Shown here piece after piece: positions 1 through 11,447 of a stretch of DNA of 62,389 nucleotides. Within the stretch, counting starts at the first letter, position 1; each line of letters begins with the position of its first letter. The stretch is from Chrysomallon squamiferum (lineage: Eukaryota > Mollusca > Gastropoda > Neomphalida > Peltospiridae). A program made the translations under genes and the position numbers. Location: contig CM022666.1 in the NCBI GenBank assembly GCA_012295275.1, positions 5,099,030 to 5,161,418 on the forward strand, read 5' to 3'. Under the pieces are notes generated by a model that made no database searches, was not told where the DNA came from, and worked only from the letters and a program-made list of their open reading frames with translations.

Positions 1-47
1 TTGTGGTACATCTACAAAGTCATTTTATACACACGTACATACTATTA

Positions 48-217
48 CACAGAGTTCCTTCTCAAAGAACAAGTTGGTTTCTCTGTTCAGAAATTCGTTT
101 AATGTTACAGATACAATGAAACTGATGAGAGCAAGTTTAGTACCATAATAGAAATGGCAATGACAGCAAGAACTGATTTTATTTTGTGTAACAACTTTTA
201 TTTCCTTTAGAAGTAAT
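48..217 (-). pseudogene. Truncated TNF-like ligand exon 1 fragment
   Basis: This minus-strand piece matches the 5' part of TNF coding exon 1 seen in genes A-D: the acceptor-like end at 217, the 5'UTR, the hydrophobic N-terminus and the start of the membrane-proximal module as far as the first Cys. The start codon is ATA instead of ATG. One base is missing in the hydrophobic segment, which shifts the frame, and the match stops near 48 inside the exon. The 45 bases before it belong to a dispersed repeat, so a rearrangement cut the exon. It is a dead copy. Confidence 0.75.
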
Positions 218-299
218 CTATGAAACATGACGAAAAGAAAAAAAGAAAATGTAATTAGTAATAAATAATAACAAGATAAGTACACATACACGTGTTCGA

Positions 300-1640
300 C
301 AAGTCATACTAACCGATATATAATAGTACTATCACGTGACTGGAATTCTAGTCACGATTAAGGTCTGTGTACCAAGAATGAGGAAACTATTATCTGATGT
401 AAATTTAGCTTTCATGGTCAGTCGTATTAACAAGAGTTAAGCACGCGAAATAGGGTGCTATGTGGTCTAGAACAGACACTGACATGCGCAGTTTACTCAG
501 TGACGTGGCAAAGTGGAAGTGTACTGATAAAAAAATGTTAATATGTAAAGTTATTCAACATACTGGGTAAAAATAATTAATGTAGGTAAACGTGAATTTT
601 TGAACATCTACAAAGTCATTTTATACACACGTGTATACTATTATCTATATTTAGTTAATATTCGCACTTAACTGTTCCATGACCTTATTCAGAGCAGAGT
701 TCAGATGGAAAACAAAAAACAAAAAAAAAAGCAAAAGAAAAAAAAAACACAAACAAACAAAGAAAAACAACAACAAAAACAATAACAAACAAAAAAATAA
801 TACAAAACAAGCAAGCCACACACACACACGCACACGCATACACTAATCTATTTTAAATGTTTTGGCTGAGTTGTTTTTATGATAGAAAGATAAAATCTTT
901 TTTTATTTTTATTAATTTATATTTAAAATTGTGTCAGTTGTTCAACATGCTTATGTAGACTAAAGATAACAGTGATCGCGTGATTCAAGCAGATTGTAAA
1001 ATAAGATATCGGTGCAGTCACACGTTAGGTACACATTTTCCAGCCTGAAATCAGTGAATACCTTGAACACGTGGGCAGCTTAGTAAATAACTGTTTATAA
1101 ACACTGCTCGGGTAGAATTACTTTTAAAGATCATTTACTGGGGATTTTAAAAAAGTTTTCCAGTCAGCTACCATTGTTATTATTGTCAGGTTTTTTTTAG
1201 ACAGCAAATCAAACATAACTATTAAAACTTAATCATGATACATGTGTGTGTGTGTGGACGTGCACGTATGTAGGCGTATCTATATAAGTATATGATATGC
1301 ACATGGTTATATAACAGCAATATTTAACATACTGTCTATAAAATATACAAATTATGCACACATATCACAATGTAATTTTGTTAGGTTTAAATTAATTTCT
1401 TTTCATGTATCTTTGATTGTCTGATCCTCGCTGGTTTCAAAAATTATTCTTAGCCTGACAAAACCAGATCTGTTAAAAGATGAAAAGAGAGAAAGTGAAA
1501 AAATGAATTAATTTTATGGGGTAAAAATGAATTAATTGTATGTGGTGTGTATGTGTGTATTAGTTCAAATATAATGTGTGTGTGTGTGTGTGTGTCTATG
1601 TGTGTATGTCTGTGTGTATTAATTTAACAAATCAATAATT
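300..1640 (+). repeat. Dispersed repeat family R, copy 1
   Basis: About 1.3 kb with the same ordered landmarks as several other places in the window: an ATAATAGTACTATCACGTGA block, a GACATGCGCAGTTTACTCAG block, a purine-rich stretch ending in (CA)n near 820, a CTGTTTATAAACACTGC block near 1090, and (GT)n tracts near 1245 and 1580. No supportable coding exon was seen. The family recurs near 4.1, 7.4, 19.2, 28.3 and 30.3 kb in this orientation and inverted at 52.8-56 kb. I cannot place it in a named transposon class. Confidence 0.6.
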
Positions 1641-1810
1641 TAACTCATAATGCTAACACTAAAGTAACTAAAATGATCAGAAACCAAATAAATAAACAAA
1701 TGAATGAATTAATTAATACAAACAACACCAACAACATTAACAATAATAATAGTAATAATAATAATCATAACAAACATCAATTTATTTAAAACTGAGCAGA
1801 ATAATCTGAA

Positions 1811-1996
1811 CGTCTCATTGTGTACAAACTGCAGTGTTGTCAGCTGCTGCTGGTGTAGTTGCAGTGCACGTTCATGACGTTCTAAATACGCTGCCATCCA
1901 GCTCTGGTACAAAGGAAGTTCCACTGTGTTTATTTGTTCTGCATGAGAAACAAGTCGACTGTTGATCATTTCAGCTTGGAGATCTATGAATCCGTT
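1811..1996 (-). pseudogene. Family 2 ectodomain exon, truncated copy
   Basis: On the minus strand an AG acceptor at 1997-1999 opens a frame reading NGFIDLQAEMINSRLVSHAE and continuing through the ERHERALQLHQQQ block to HNET. The full exon (46761-47077) carries on with a Cys-containing segment. Here the match stops at HNET and runs into unrelated sequence and AAT-type repeat, with the 3' third and its donor lost. The same truncation point occurs at 9329 and 32150, so these three copies descend from one already broken exon. Confidence 0.6.
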
Positions 1997-2079
1997 CTGA
2001 AGTTTAAAAAAATATATATTCAGATACACTGTATATTCTACATCACAGGATGTCAATTTTATAATATCATACACTGAAT

Positions 2080-2960
2080 ACATTGTATTTGCAATACTGA
2101 ATCTTTAATGTTACATCCTTTAGTTTGTAAATTACAGGATACATACTGTATTTTAACGATCTTTCAGGTTGCCATACTGAAATAATACTTTATCCCTGGA
2201 TATATAAATTACATGGTATGTAGTGCACTCTATTAATCTTTAAGGTCTATGAATCCATTCTGAAATTTAAAAAAAATATATATTCAGATACACCGTATAT
2301 TCTACATCACAGTATTTCAGTTTTACAATATCATTCACTGAATATATGATATTTGTTATGCTGAATCTTTAGTATTATATCCTTTGATTTATAAATTACA
2401 TGATATATACTGTAATAATTTTGTATATTATATCCTTGGATATACACATTAATGTATTCATTTATACTCTACACCACAGGACCTCATTTGTTTATAAAAT
2501 GATACACAGAATACATATTATTTGCAATGCTGAATCTGTAATATTATATCTTTGAATATATAAATTACATGGTATGTACTGTATTTAATTTTATATTATT
2601 TAATACTATATTCCTGGATATATAAATTACATGGTATATACTGCAGTCTGTTAATCTTTAATACTGGATATATAAATTACATGCTATTTACTGCACTCTA
2701 TTAATGTTTAATACTGGATACTGAAATTACAAGGTATATACTGCAGTCTATTAATCTTTAATACTGGATACATAAATTACAAGGTATATACTGCAGTCTA
2801 TTAATCTTTAATACTGGATACATAAATTACATGGTATGTACTGCACTCTATTAATCTTTAACAGCGTATCTCTAGACGTATAAATTACATGGTATGTACT
2901 GTACTTAATTATATAATATTTAATACTGTCTCCCTGTAAATATAAACTACATGATATGTA
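2080..2960. repeat. Degenerate ~50-bp minisatellite (intron-derived)
   Basis: Repeated units of about 50 bp built around TAAATTACATGGTATGTACT followed by TTAATCTTTAATACTGGATA, with 10-12 imperfect copies. The same array lies beside every copy of the family 2 ectodomain exon (9.6-10.1, 10.9-11.2, 20.5-21.4, 32.4-32.7, 47.1-47.3 kb). It is therefore part of the ancestral intron between the second membrane exon and the ectodomain exon. Confidence 0.8.
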
Positions 2961-3030
2961 ATGTACTGCAATACTACTGTATTCTGAATGTTTAAATGAT
3001 ATTATTCTGCAACTTTTGTCTTGTTTCCAA

Positions 3031-3185
3031 TTAAAATGTGTTTCACTGTATATACTCCAGCTTTCTCTAGTATCAGATATATACTTAACATTATTCATAC
3101 CAATAAGGGTGGTATCAAAATCTGTTATGAAGGGTTCGTGTATGCTGCGACATAATTTCTTCGTGATATCGAGTGGAACATCAGC
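3031..3185 (-). pseudogene. Family 2 'DVPLDITKK' exon, misplaced copy
   Basis: Minus strand, acceptor GGTTTAG at 3186-3192, then an open frame starting ADVPLDITKKLCRSIHEPFI and ending near YSETHFN. It is homologous to 56267-56458 (+) and 42724-42906 (-). This copy has no internal stop, but at its 3' end it joins directly to sequence that in other copies belongs to the intron after the second membrane exon. That join is a rearrangement junction, so the exon lacks its proper downstream partner. Function unknown; Cys and aromatic residues are conserved among the three copies. Confidence 0.45.
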
Positions 3186-3239
3186 CTAAACCATCAACAC
3201 TGAAATCAAAGAACATTAACAAAATACTCTGACAAAATG

Positions 3240-3700
3240 TGTTTAATCTATCTTTCATTGCTAATATATTTCTTAATTAAAATGTGTGATTTTTTTCGGG
3301 AATAATTATCATCTGCTGAGTGGTAGGTGTAACGGACTCTTGTTTATCAGAAAGATCTGGCAACACACGTCAAACTGCAAGGTCGGGAACAGGTTGACAA
3401 AAATGAGTCAGTCCCTTTTTCAAAAAAAATCGAGGATATTTTGTTTTTTGTTTTTTTGGTTAGGGAAGGACTGTGGAACAATTCCAGGGTAACTGTCGCT
3501 GTCCACTGAACGCACTGTGTAACAAGATATGTAGATGTTTGCTCTTCTGCATTAATCCTTACGTGATTGTTGTGACCGATTATAATTATTCTATCCGTCC
3601 ATATTATTCTTTACTGCTATATTGAATACAATTTTAAAAGTGTATTGTGTTTGTTGTGTTCTAGTACAATAAAGGGTGTACACATATATATGCTTTCTTA
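3240..3700. other. Duplicated non-coding block (also at 43.0-43.4 kb)
   Basis: This stretch shares an ordered, diverged match with about 42960-43400, including AGAAAGATCTGGCAACA and GTGTTCTAGTNCAATAAAGG motifs. No exon with credible splice sites was found. The short open frame at 3286-3492 is not preserved in the second copy and is not called. Confidence 0.5.
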
Positions 3701-3813
3701 TTAGATTATGCATGTGTTCATACTTTTGTTTAATAGATATTACCACTGAGGGGATTTTTTAATGTTTTTCAGGCTTTGAATACTCACAGATAATTTTGGC
3801 ATATTATTCTTTA

Positions 3814-3868
3814 GTACGAAGACAGCAAGAAAGTTTTGTTCCTTCCTTCATTGGAGCTGTCGACACTG
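3814..3868 (+). pseudogene. TNF-like exon 4 fragment in opposite orientation
   Basis: The plus strand reads GTACGAAGACAGCAAGAAAG then TTTTGTTCCTTCCTTCATTGG, closely matching the TNF homology domain exon of gene D (about 60355-60410), the part encoding KVRR..GFVPSYIGAV. Only about 55 bp survive, with no flanking exon sequence. Genes A-C are on the minus strand, so this scrap is inverted relative to its neighbours. A sister scrap is at 43493-43567 in the same block context. Confidence 0.65.
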
Positions 3869-4089
3869 CATAGACACATAGACATATATTACATACATTT
3901 TATAAACTTAAATTAAATAAAAATATTTATTATTATCTCCAGTATATTCTGTTATTTTTGATTGATAAAGTTACGTCTACCGAATTACTAACAGACAGAT
4001 CGAGAAAGTACGAATGCATTATCATTGTTATAAATAAATAAATCTGATGTTGTGGTTGCTGTTATTGTTGCCTCTAATGCATAGAGTTG

Positions 4090-4680
4090 CTTCTGTTCAC
4101 GTGTTCGATAAATTTTACTAATTGATATAATAATACTATCACATGCTGAGATTTTTCCCAACGAACTTTTGGATATTCGCGAATGCGCTAGAAGCCCTCC
4201 ACTGCCAATCCCATCGAAAAACATACAAACAGAAGTGTTGTCAAAAAGATCATAGGTCAAAATAATATTGACGCAATCAGTATGTCAGTGTAATTGTAAC
4301 AACAGATACGAAAGGTTCATGAATCCTTGCTGTAACCTAGAATAGATACTGACGTGCAGTTCAGTAAATGACGCAATAAAATGGAAATCTATAAATGAAA
4401 ATGTTAATGTGTAAAGTTATTCACGTCTCTGGGTAAAAGGAATTGTTAGGTAAACGTGACTTTTGGAATATCTACAATGTCATTTGATACACACGTACAT
4501 ACTATTATGCCAGGTTAGTACTTTGCAGTTAATTCTTGATCTAATCAGAGCACAGGTGAGCCGGAAAAAACAAATAAACAAGAAAAACAAAACATGAAAT
4601 TCAAAACAAAACAACAATAAGAAACAAACAACAACAACAAGAATGAAAGAACAACAAACAAACAAAAAAATACAAATAAG

Positions 4681-4728
<48 letters not shown>

Positions 4729-5560
4729 ACACACACAGAGTGATGTATTTTAAGAATATTGCTTTGTTCAGTTTTCCCTGAGTTGTTTTTATGATAGAAA
4801 CTAGACTACGTCAAGTACATGTGATGTACGTCCATGAACAGAAACAAAGAAGGAAAAACTTAAGAACTGACTATTAACCAGGTAGTTTGTTATTTTTTTA
4901 TTTAATCACTCTTCAATAGTCTAACTCTAAATAAATTATAAAGAATTTAATCAAGAACATCTACATTATCTAATTTTAAATGTCCTAATACACTCCAGCT
5001 ATGCACTACAGTATATATCTAAACTAGCTCCATAGAGGCGCACAGTATAAAAATTGGATTATTCCATGACAGACAAAAGCTACTTATTTTTACTTATTTA
5101 TTTTCAAAAAATTGTGTCTGTTGTTCGACGTATTTCTATGGACTAGAGATAATAGTAATCAGGTCAGTGAAGTTGGTTGTGTGTGAGATATCAATCTCAC
5201 GTCACGTGTACATTTTACAGCCTGCGACGTCACTGTAGGCAGGACTCAGAGTGAACACGTGTGCCGTGCATTTTGAATCAGCTGAGTCACTTAGCAAACA
5301 ACTATTTATAAACACCACTCGGTAGATCTATTTTTCAAGATAATGCACCCGGCGTTTTAGAAGATTTTCCACTGAGGTACAGTTGTTGTCGTCGGTGTCA
5401 AGGACGACTGCTTAACTATTAAAAGGTAAACAATGATACATGTGTCTGAATGTGCACGTCTGTAGGTGTATCTATATAAGTATGTGATATGTGCATGTTA
5501 TATAACAGCAACATTGTACATACAAATTTTGCTTTATAAAATACAAATTAAATCATGTCA
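4090..5560 (+). repeat. Dispersed repeat family R, copy 2
   Basis: Same ordered landmarks as copy 1: the ACTATCACATG block, an ACTGACGTGCAGTTCAGT block, a purine/CA-rich tract ending near 4740, the ATGATAGAAACTAGACTACG block, CTATTTATAAACACCACTCG near 5300, then the TATATAAGTATGTGATATG block. No coding exon supported; the frames at 4480-4736 are shadows of the CA tract. Confidence 0.55.
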
Positions 5561-5579
5561 CTGACTGCTGTAGAAGTGA

Positions 5580-7330
5580 AAAGTGAGCTGAAAAATGATC
5601 TCATTAATTTTACTTGTTATTACAACAACAACAAAAAAGAAACAAAATAAAACAACAGCAAAGAAACAAAGAAAGAAAAAATAAGAAGAAAATGACAAAT
5701 GCACAAAAAGACATTTTTACTACTTTTAAAGCAAATATAAATTATGAACAGTTGACCAGAAAATATAACCTTATGGAGAGTATGACATGCTTAGAATCAA
5801 AAATATAAACAAAATTAATAATTGAAAGTTGCACAATATTCACAAATAAACTACGTGCATTTATTGCTGGTTGTCACCGTTGTAGTTCTTGTTATTATTA
5901 ATATTAACATTGCTGTTGTCATTCAGAGTTCAGGTAGAAAAAAAGTTAAAAAAAACAACAATAACAAACAATAATAAACAAAAAAACAAACAATACAAAT
6001 GTCACATACTATTAGCCCCCCCCACACACACAAGCATTCACACAGTAACACAAACACAAACACACACACACACAAACACTCACACAGTAACACACACACA
6101 CACACACACACACACCGTGATCTATTTAAGAATATTGCCTATGTTGTTTTTATGATAGAAACTACGCCAAGTACCTGTGATCTACAAGCAGGAACAGAAA
6201 CATGGAAACACAAACGTAATAACTGACTACTAAGCACAGGTATTTTATCATTTTTGACCAGATATTTATTATTTTTTGTTTAATCACTACAACAGGGCTC
6301 GGGAAGCTTATCGAGAGATGTTATCAGACAGCTATGCGGTGTTTTGGAGGAGTGTCAAGTTAATGTAATAATTGGTGTCTGACCAAGCGTTGCGACATCT
6401 GAACAGTAACAGCGTGAATGAAGCAGACAGAGAAATGACATCACAGGTCAGATAAACATTTCACAGACAGCGAGGTCACGTTACCTGTTCATTTTTCCGG
6501 GACTTTCCAAACAGCTATTTATAAACACTGCACGTGATGAACTACTTTAAATATGTGATATGAACATGGTTATATAACAGCAATATTTAACTTACTGTCT
6601 ATAAAGTATACAAATTATCCTTCATAAAATAAAAATTAAATCATGTCACTGACTGGTGTATAAGTGAAAAGTGACTTGTAAAATATTCTCATTAATTTTA
6701 CTTGATATTTAAAAAAGAAAAGAAGAAAAAGAAGAAAATGATAAATGCAGATCAAGACATTTTTACTACATTTAAAGTAACTATCCAAGTAATAAAAATT
6801 ATGAACAGGTGACCAGAGGTATCACTGTAGTCTTTATTTAACAACAACGACAGCAGCAAACAAAACTAATGATTATGACGATGATGATGATAAATTTAAT
6901 AGTAGTAGCGGTAGCACTAATATAAATAGTAGGAGTAGTAGAAAGAATAATAACAGTAATCATGATTATATAGTAATAATGATGAAGATGGTAGTGGTAA
7001 TAAAGTTAATGATAATTATGATAGTCATAATAAAATGAATAATGATGTTGATAATAATAGTGAAAATAAAATTAATAACCAGAATATTTATGATTCTGGA
7101 ATGCTTCTAAAAAGAAAAGTGTTATTGTGATAAAACAAACAAAAAAATGCTTTAAATATATTGTTTATTATGCAGATTTTACATGAAATTTTAAATGTAA
7201 AGCATATATAAACATTTATTAAGCTGGTAATTTCAATGCATGAGTACATATTGTATAAAGAACACTTAACTTGTATTACTCATTACTCATTTAACTTTCA
7301 TCAGTCAATTTATATAGAACACCAGTAATA
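5580..7330 (+). repeat. Dispersed repeat family R, copy 3 with GAT/AGT-rich tail
   Basis: Starts with an A-rich stretch, then the ACTACGTGCATTTATTGCTG block (5850), an A/CA-rich tract (5935-6115), the GGTGTCTGACCAAGCGTTGC block (6380), a shortened CTATTTATAAACACTGCACG block (6510) and a tail at 6830-7080 rich in GAT, AGT and AAT triplets. The tail opens with GTAGTCTTTATTTAACAACA, a sequence found before every triplet-rich tail in the window. No gene seen. Confidence 0.55.
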
Positions 7331-7355
7331 TTTTAATATTTATTCATTGAATAAA

Positions 7356-7357
<2 letters not shown>

Positions 7358-7410
<53 letters not shown>
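7358..7410. repeat. (CT)n microsatellite
   Basis: About 53 bp of pure CT, at the same relative place as the CT/GA tracts at 28.3, 46.7, 50.9 and 54.1 kb, that is immediately before the CAATTTTAATTTCTATACTG block of repeat family R. Confidence 0.95.
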
Positions 7411-7418
<8 letters not shown>

Positions 7419-9066
7419 ATTTCTATACTGAGCATCAAAAAGGGATGCTAGGAAGCAAGGTTGCTTTGATCTGGAGATTTAAAGAAAAAAGAAAGTTAAT
7501 GTAGTAACTGGTGTCCAAGTTTTCAGTTGACAGACTGGACTAAATTCCTCGCGTACCCCTGAACTACAGCGTCACTTCTGTCCACGTGTTCGGTAAGTGA
7601 CACTAACCTATATATAATAGTACTATCACGTGACTGGAATTCTAGTCAAGGTCAAGGTCTGTGTACCAAGAATGAGGAAACTATTATCTGATGTAAATTT
7701 AGCTTTCATGGTCAGTCGTATTAACAAGAGTTAAGCACGCGAAGTAGGGTGCTATTCAGGTCGAGAACAGACACTGACATGCGCAGTTTACTCAGTGACG
7801 TGGCAAAGTGGAAGTGTACTGATAAAAAATGTTAATATGTAAGGTTATTCAACTTACTGGGTAAAAATAATTAATGTAGGTAAACGTGAATTGTGGTACA
7901 TCTACAAAGTCATTTTATACACACGTACACACTATTATGTAAATTTAGTTAATATTCGCACTTAACTGTTGTATGACCTTATTCAGAGCAGAGTTTAGAT
8001 GGAAAACAAAAAACATAAAAAAACAAACACACAAACAAAAAGAAAAAAAAAACCAACAATAACAAACAAAAAACAATACAATACAAGCAAGTCAAACACA
8101 CACACACCCACACACACACGCACACACACACACACACACTAATCTATTTTCAGAATTTTCCTTTCTACAGTTTGCCGTGAGATGTTTTTCTATGACAGAA
8201 ACTAGACTACGCCAAGTACATGTGATGTACGTGCATGAACAGAAACAAAGGAAAAAGTAACAGCTGACTATTAACTAGTCACTATTCAACAGTCTAAACC
8301 TAAACAAATTATAAAAAATTTAATGTAGAATATCTACATTATCTATGATTACTCTCTGACAGAAAAAATCATTTTATTTTTCATCATTTCTTTTTAAAAT
8401 CTGTTGAGTTGTTCAACGTGCTTATATGCACTAGAGATAACAGTGATCACGTGATTAAAACAGACTGTGAAATAAGACATCGGTGCAATCAAACGTTAGG
8501 TACACATTTCCCAGCCTGAAATCAGTGAATGTCTTGAACACGTGGGCCGGGTATTTTGTATCACCCGCGTCGCTAAGAAAATAACTATTTATAAACACTG
8601 CTCGGGTAGAACTACTTTTAAAGATAATTTACTGGGGATTTTTAAAAGTTTTCCAGTGAGCTACCATTGTTATTATTGTCAGGTTTCTTTTTAGACAGCA
8701 AATTAAAGAGTGAAGGACGAGAGCATAACTATTAAAACTTAATCATGATACATGTGTGTGTGTGTGTGGATGTGCACGTATGTAGGTGTATCTATATAAG
8801 TATATGATATATACATGGTTATGTAACAGCAATATTTAACATACTGTCTATAAAATATAGACATTATGCACAGATATCACAATGTAATTTTGTTAGGTTT
8901 AAATTAATTTCTTTTCATGTATCTTTCATTGTCTGATCCTCGCTGTTTTCAAAAATTATTCTTAGCCTGTCAAAAACTCGATCTGTTAAAAGATGAAAAA
9001 GAGAGAGTAAAAAAATGTATTAATTGCATGGGGTAAGATTAGTTCAAATATAATGTGTGTATGTGT

Positions 9067-9120
<54 letters not shown>
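7411..9120 (+). repeat. Dispersed repeat family R, copy 4 (near full-length)
   Basis: The most complete plus-orientation copy: it follows the CT tract and includes AGGGATGCTAGGAAGCAAGG, the CACGTGACTGGAATTCTAGT block, the GACATGCGCAGTTTACTCAG block, the CA tract (8097-8140), the TATTTATAAACACTGCTCGG block (8588), the ATGTACGTGCATGAACAGAA block and a final (GT)n ending at 9120. It directly precedes the decayed family 2 ectodomain exon at 9.3 kb, as copy 8 does at 31.9 kb. Confidence 0.6.
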
Positions 9121-9246
9121 ATGTGACTAATTTAACAAATCAGTAATTTAACTCATAATGATAACACTAAAGTAACTATAATGATCAGAAACCAAATAAA
9201 TAAATAAACGAATGAATAAATTAATACAAACAACAACAACATTAAC

Positions 9247-9291
<45 letters not shown>

Positions 9292-9328
9292 CATCAATTC
9301 ATTTAAAACTGAGCAGAATAATCTGAAT

Positions 9329-9513
9329 GTCTCGTTGTGTACAAACTGCAGTGTTGTCAGCTGCTGCTGGTGTAGTTGCAGTGCACGTTCATGACGTTCT
9401 AAATACGCTGCCATCCAGCTCTGGTACAAAGGAAGTTCCACTGTGTTTATTTGTTCTGCATGAGAAACAAGTCGACTGTTGATCATTTCAGCTTGGAGGT
9501 CTATGAATCCGAT
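9329..9513 (-). pseudogene. Family 2 ectodomain exon, truncated copy
   Basis: Minus-strand acceptor at 9514-9516, then IGFIDLQAEMINSRLVSHAE through ERHERALQLHQQQ to HNET. The frame then leaves the exon into a segment reading FRLFCSVLN and an (AAT)n tract at 9247-9290. The Cys-rich 3' third and the donor are missing, with the same breakpoint as at 1811 and 32150. The second-membrane exons lie upstream at 10270 and 11313, in correct gene order, separated by the 50-bp minisatellite. Confidence 0.65.
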
Positions 9514-10269
9514 CTGAAAATTAAAAAATTATATATTCAGATACACTGTATATTCTACATCACAGTATGTCAGTTTTATAATATCATACACACGGTATTT
9601 GCTAAGCTGAATCTTTAATATTACATCATTCGATTTGTAAATTACAGGATACATACTGTATTGTAACTATCTTTAAGGTTACCGTACTGGATTAATATTG
9701 TATCACTTGGTATATAAGTTACATGGTATGTACTGCATTCTATTAATCTTTAATACTGTATTCCTGGATATATAAATTATATGATATATACTGAAATAAT
9801 TTTGTATATTATATCCTTGGATATACACATTAATGTATTCATTTATACTCTACACCACAGGACCTCATTTGTTTATAAAATGATACACAGAATACATATT
9901 ATTTGCAATAGTGAATCTGTAATATTATATCTTTGAATATATAAATTACATGGTATGTACTGTATTTTATTATATATTATTTAATACTATATTCCTGGAT
10001 ATATAAATTACATGGTATGTACTGTACTTAATTAGATAATATTTAATACTGTCTCCCTGTAAATATAAACTACATGATATATAATGTACTAGAATAATAC
10101 TGTTTTCTGGATGTTTAAATTATATTACTCTGCAACTTTTGTCTTATTTCCAGTTACATATGAATACAAAAAAAAAAAAAAAAAAAAAAAATCATCTAAA
10201 AAAGAAGTATGACAATATATTTTTAAAATTATTTAAAAGTAAATAAATAAACTCACAGATAGCAATTAC

Positions 10270-10404
10270 CATATCGTGATGGAGACCCAGTCTTTTGTAA
10301 CATTGCTTGGCTAGCACAACCTCTGACACGTGTACACCGCCATAAACAAGGAGACACACAACTACAGTGACAACAGCATTTGGTATAAAAAGTGTTTAGA
10401 CTAC
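10270..10404 (-). pseudogene. Family 2 second-membrane exon, decayed
   Basis: 135 nt between AG at 10405-10407 and a GTAATT donor at 10268-10269. In the frame set by the intact copy (21530-21664) it encodes IPNAVVTVVVCLLVYGGVHV, a membrane helix, followed by LAKQCYKRLGLHHDM. The third codon is TAA where the intact copy has CAA, so the exon starts with a stop. The acidic-loop exon just upstream (10698-10769) is frameshifted too, so this gene copy is dead. Confidence 0.6.
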
Positions 10405-10697
10405 CTGGATGAAAACTAAAACTGAAACAAAATATTAACTGCGAAAAGAGTTCATCAACAACAATGATACAATAACAATACTTATAAATAACAACAACAA
10501 TAACAATAATACTACTAATAATAATGATACTATATTAACAACAATAGCAACAACAAGCATTTCTTGAGATAAAGGTCCTTGAGTATGAAAGAGTTGTCGT
10601 CCTTAGCATTCTCTGATATATATATTTATATATGTACATATATATATATATCAGAGAATACTAAGGATATACACAGACAGGTAAACGTAATACTCAC

Positions 10698-10769
10698 CTG
10701 AATACACAATTTCAGATTTAGGTTTTTCAGTTTTCTCTCTCAATACATCATCGTCACCTTCATCATCAG
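10698..10769 (-). pseudogene. Family 2 acidic-loop exon with 29-nt deletion
   Basis: Minus strand, AG acceptor at 10770-10772, then ADDEGDDDV..EKTEKPKS as in the intact exon at 22030-22130. It is 72 nt against 101 nt: a 29-nt deletion removes the FENIRLRVKK part and shifts the frame before the GTGAG donor. Confidence 0.65.
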
Positions 10770-10854
10770 CTGACAAGAAAATTCATGGTTTGTATTATAG
10801 AAATACTGGATGACTAATAGTGTATGTAAATAAACAATTACAACAACAACAATA

Positions 10855-10937
10855 ACAAGAACTATACTACTACTACTACTACTACTACCACCACAGCTAC
10901 AGCTACAGCTACAACTACTACTACTACTACTACTACT
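10855..10937. repeat. ACT/ACA triplet-repeat tract
   Basis: Compound array of ACT, ACC and AGCTAC triplets interrupted by a short ACAGCT stretch. Followed to 11200 by 50-bp minisatellite units. Confidence 0.85.
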
Positions 10938-11312
10938 TAGTACTGTATCCCTGGATATATAAATTCCATGGTATGTACTGTATTCTCTGTTATATAATCT
11001 TTAATAGTTTCTCCGTGGATATGTAAAATGCATGGTGTGTACTGGAATCTATTAATCTTTAATACCATTTCCCTGGAATATAAATTTACATGAAAAGTAC
11101 TGTACTCAATTAATCTTTAATAATGTATCCCTACCTGGATATATAAGTTACATGGTATGTACTGTACTGGAATAATACTGTATCCCTGGATGTTCAAATT
11201 ACGTCATTCTGTACCTTTTCTTCCATTTCGTTACATACGGATTAAAAAAAAGAAATCAACTGAAAAAAGAAGTATTTAAAAATAAATAAATAAACTCACA
11301 GATCACACTTAC

Positions 11313-11447
11313 CATATCATAATGGAGACCCAGTCTGTTGAAACTTTGTTTGGTTAGCACAACCTCTGACACGTGTACACCGCCATAAACAAGGAGACAC
11401 ACAACTACAGTGACAACAGCATTTGGGATACAAAGTGTTTAGACTAC
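11313..11447 (-). pseudogene. Family 2 second-membrane exon, duplicate copy
   Basis: Same 135-nt exon as at 10270, with AG at 11448-11450 and a GTAAGT donor at 11307-11312. It encodes the same membrane helix but again carries TAA as the third codon. Two tandem copies with the same early stop show that the duplication came after, or was converted with, the inactivating change. Its flank also carries minisatellite units. Confidence 0.6.

Noticed and set aside
11313-11447. Alternative Cys-rich frame (KCCCHCSCVSPCLWRC) over the family 2 second-membrane exon
   Set aside because: It is open in several copies, but the exon starts in phase 0 after a CAG acceptor and joins in frame to the acidic-loop and ectodomain exons only in the membrane-helix frame.
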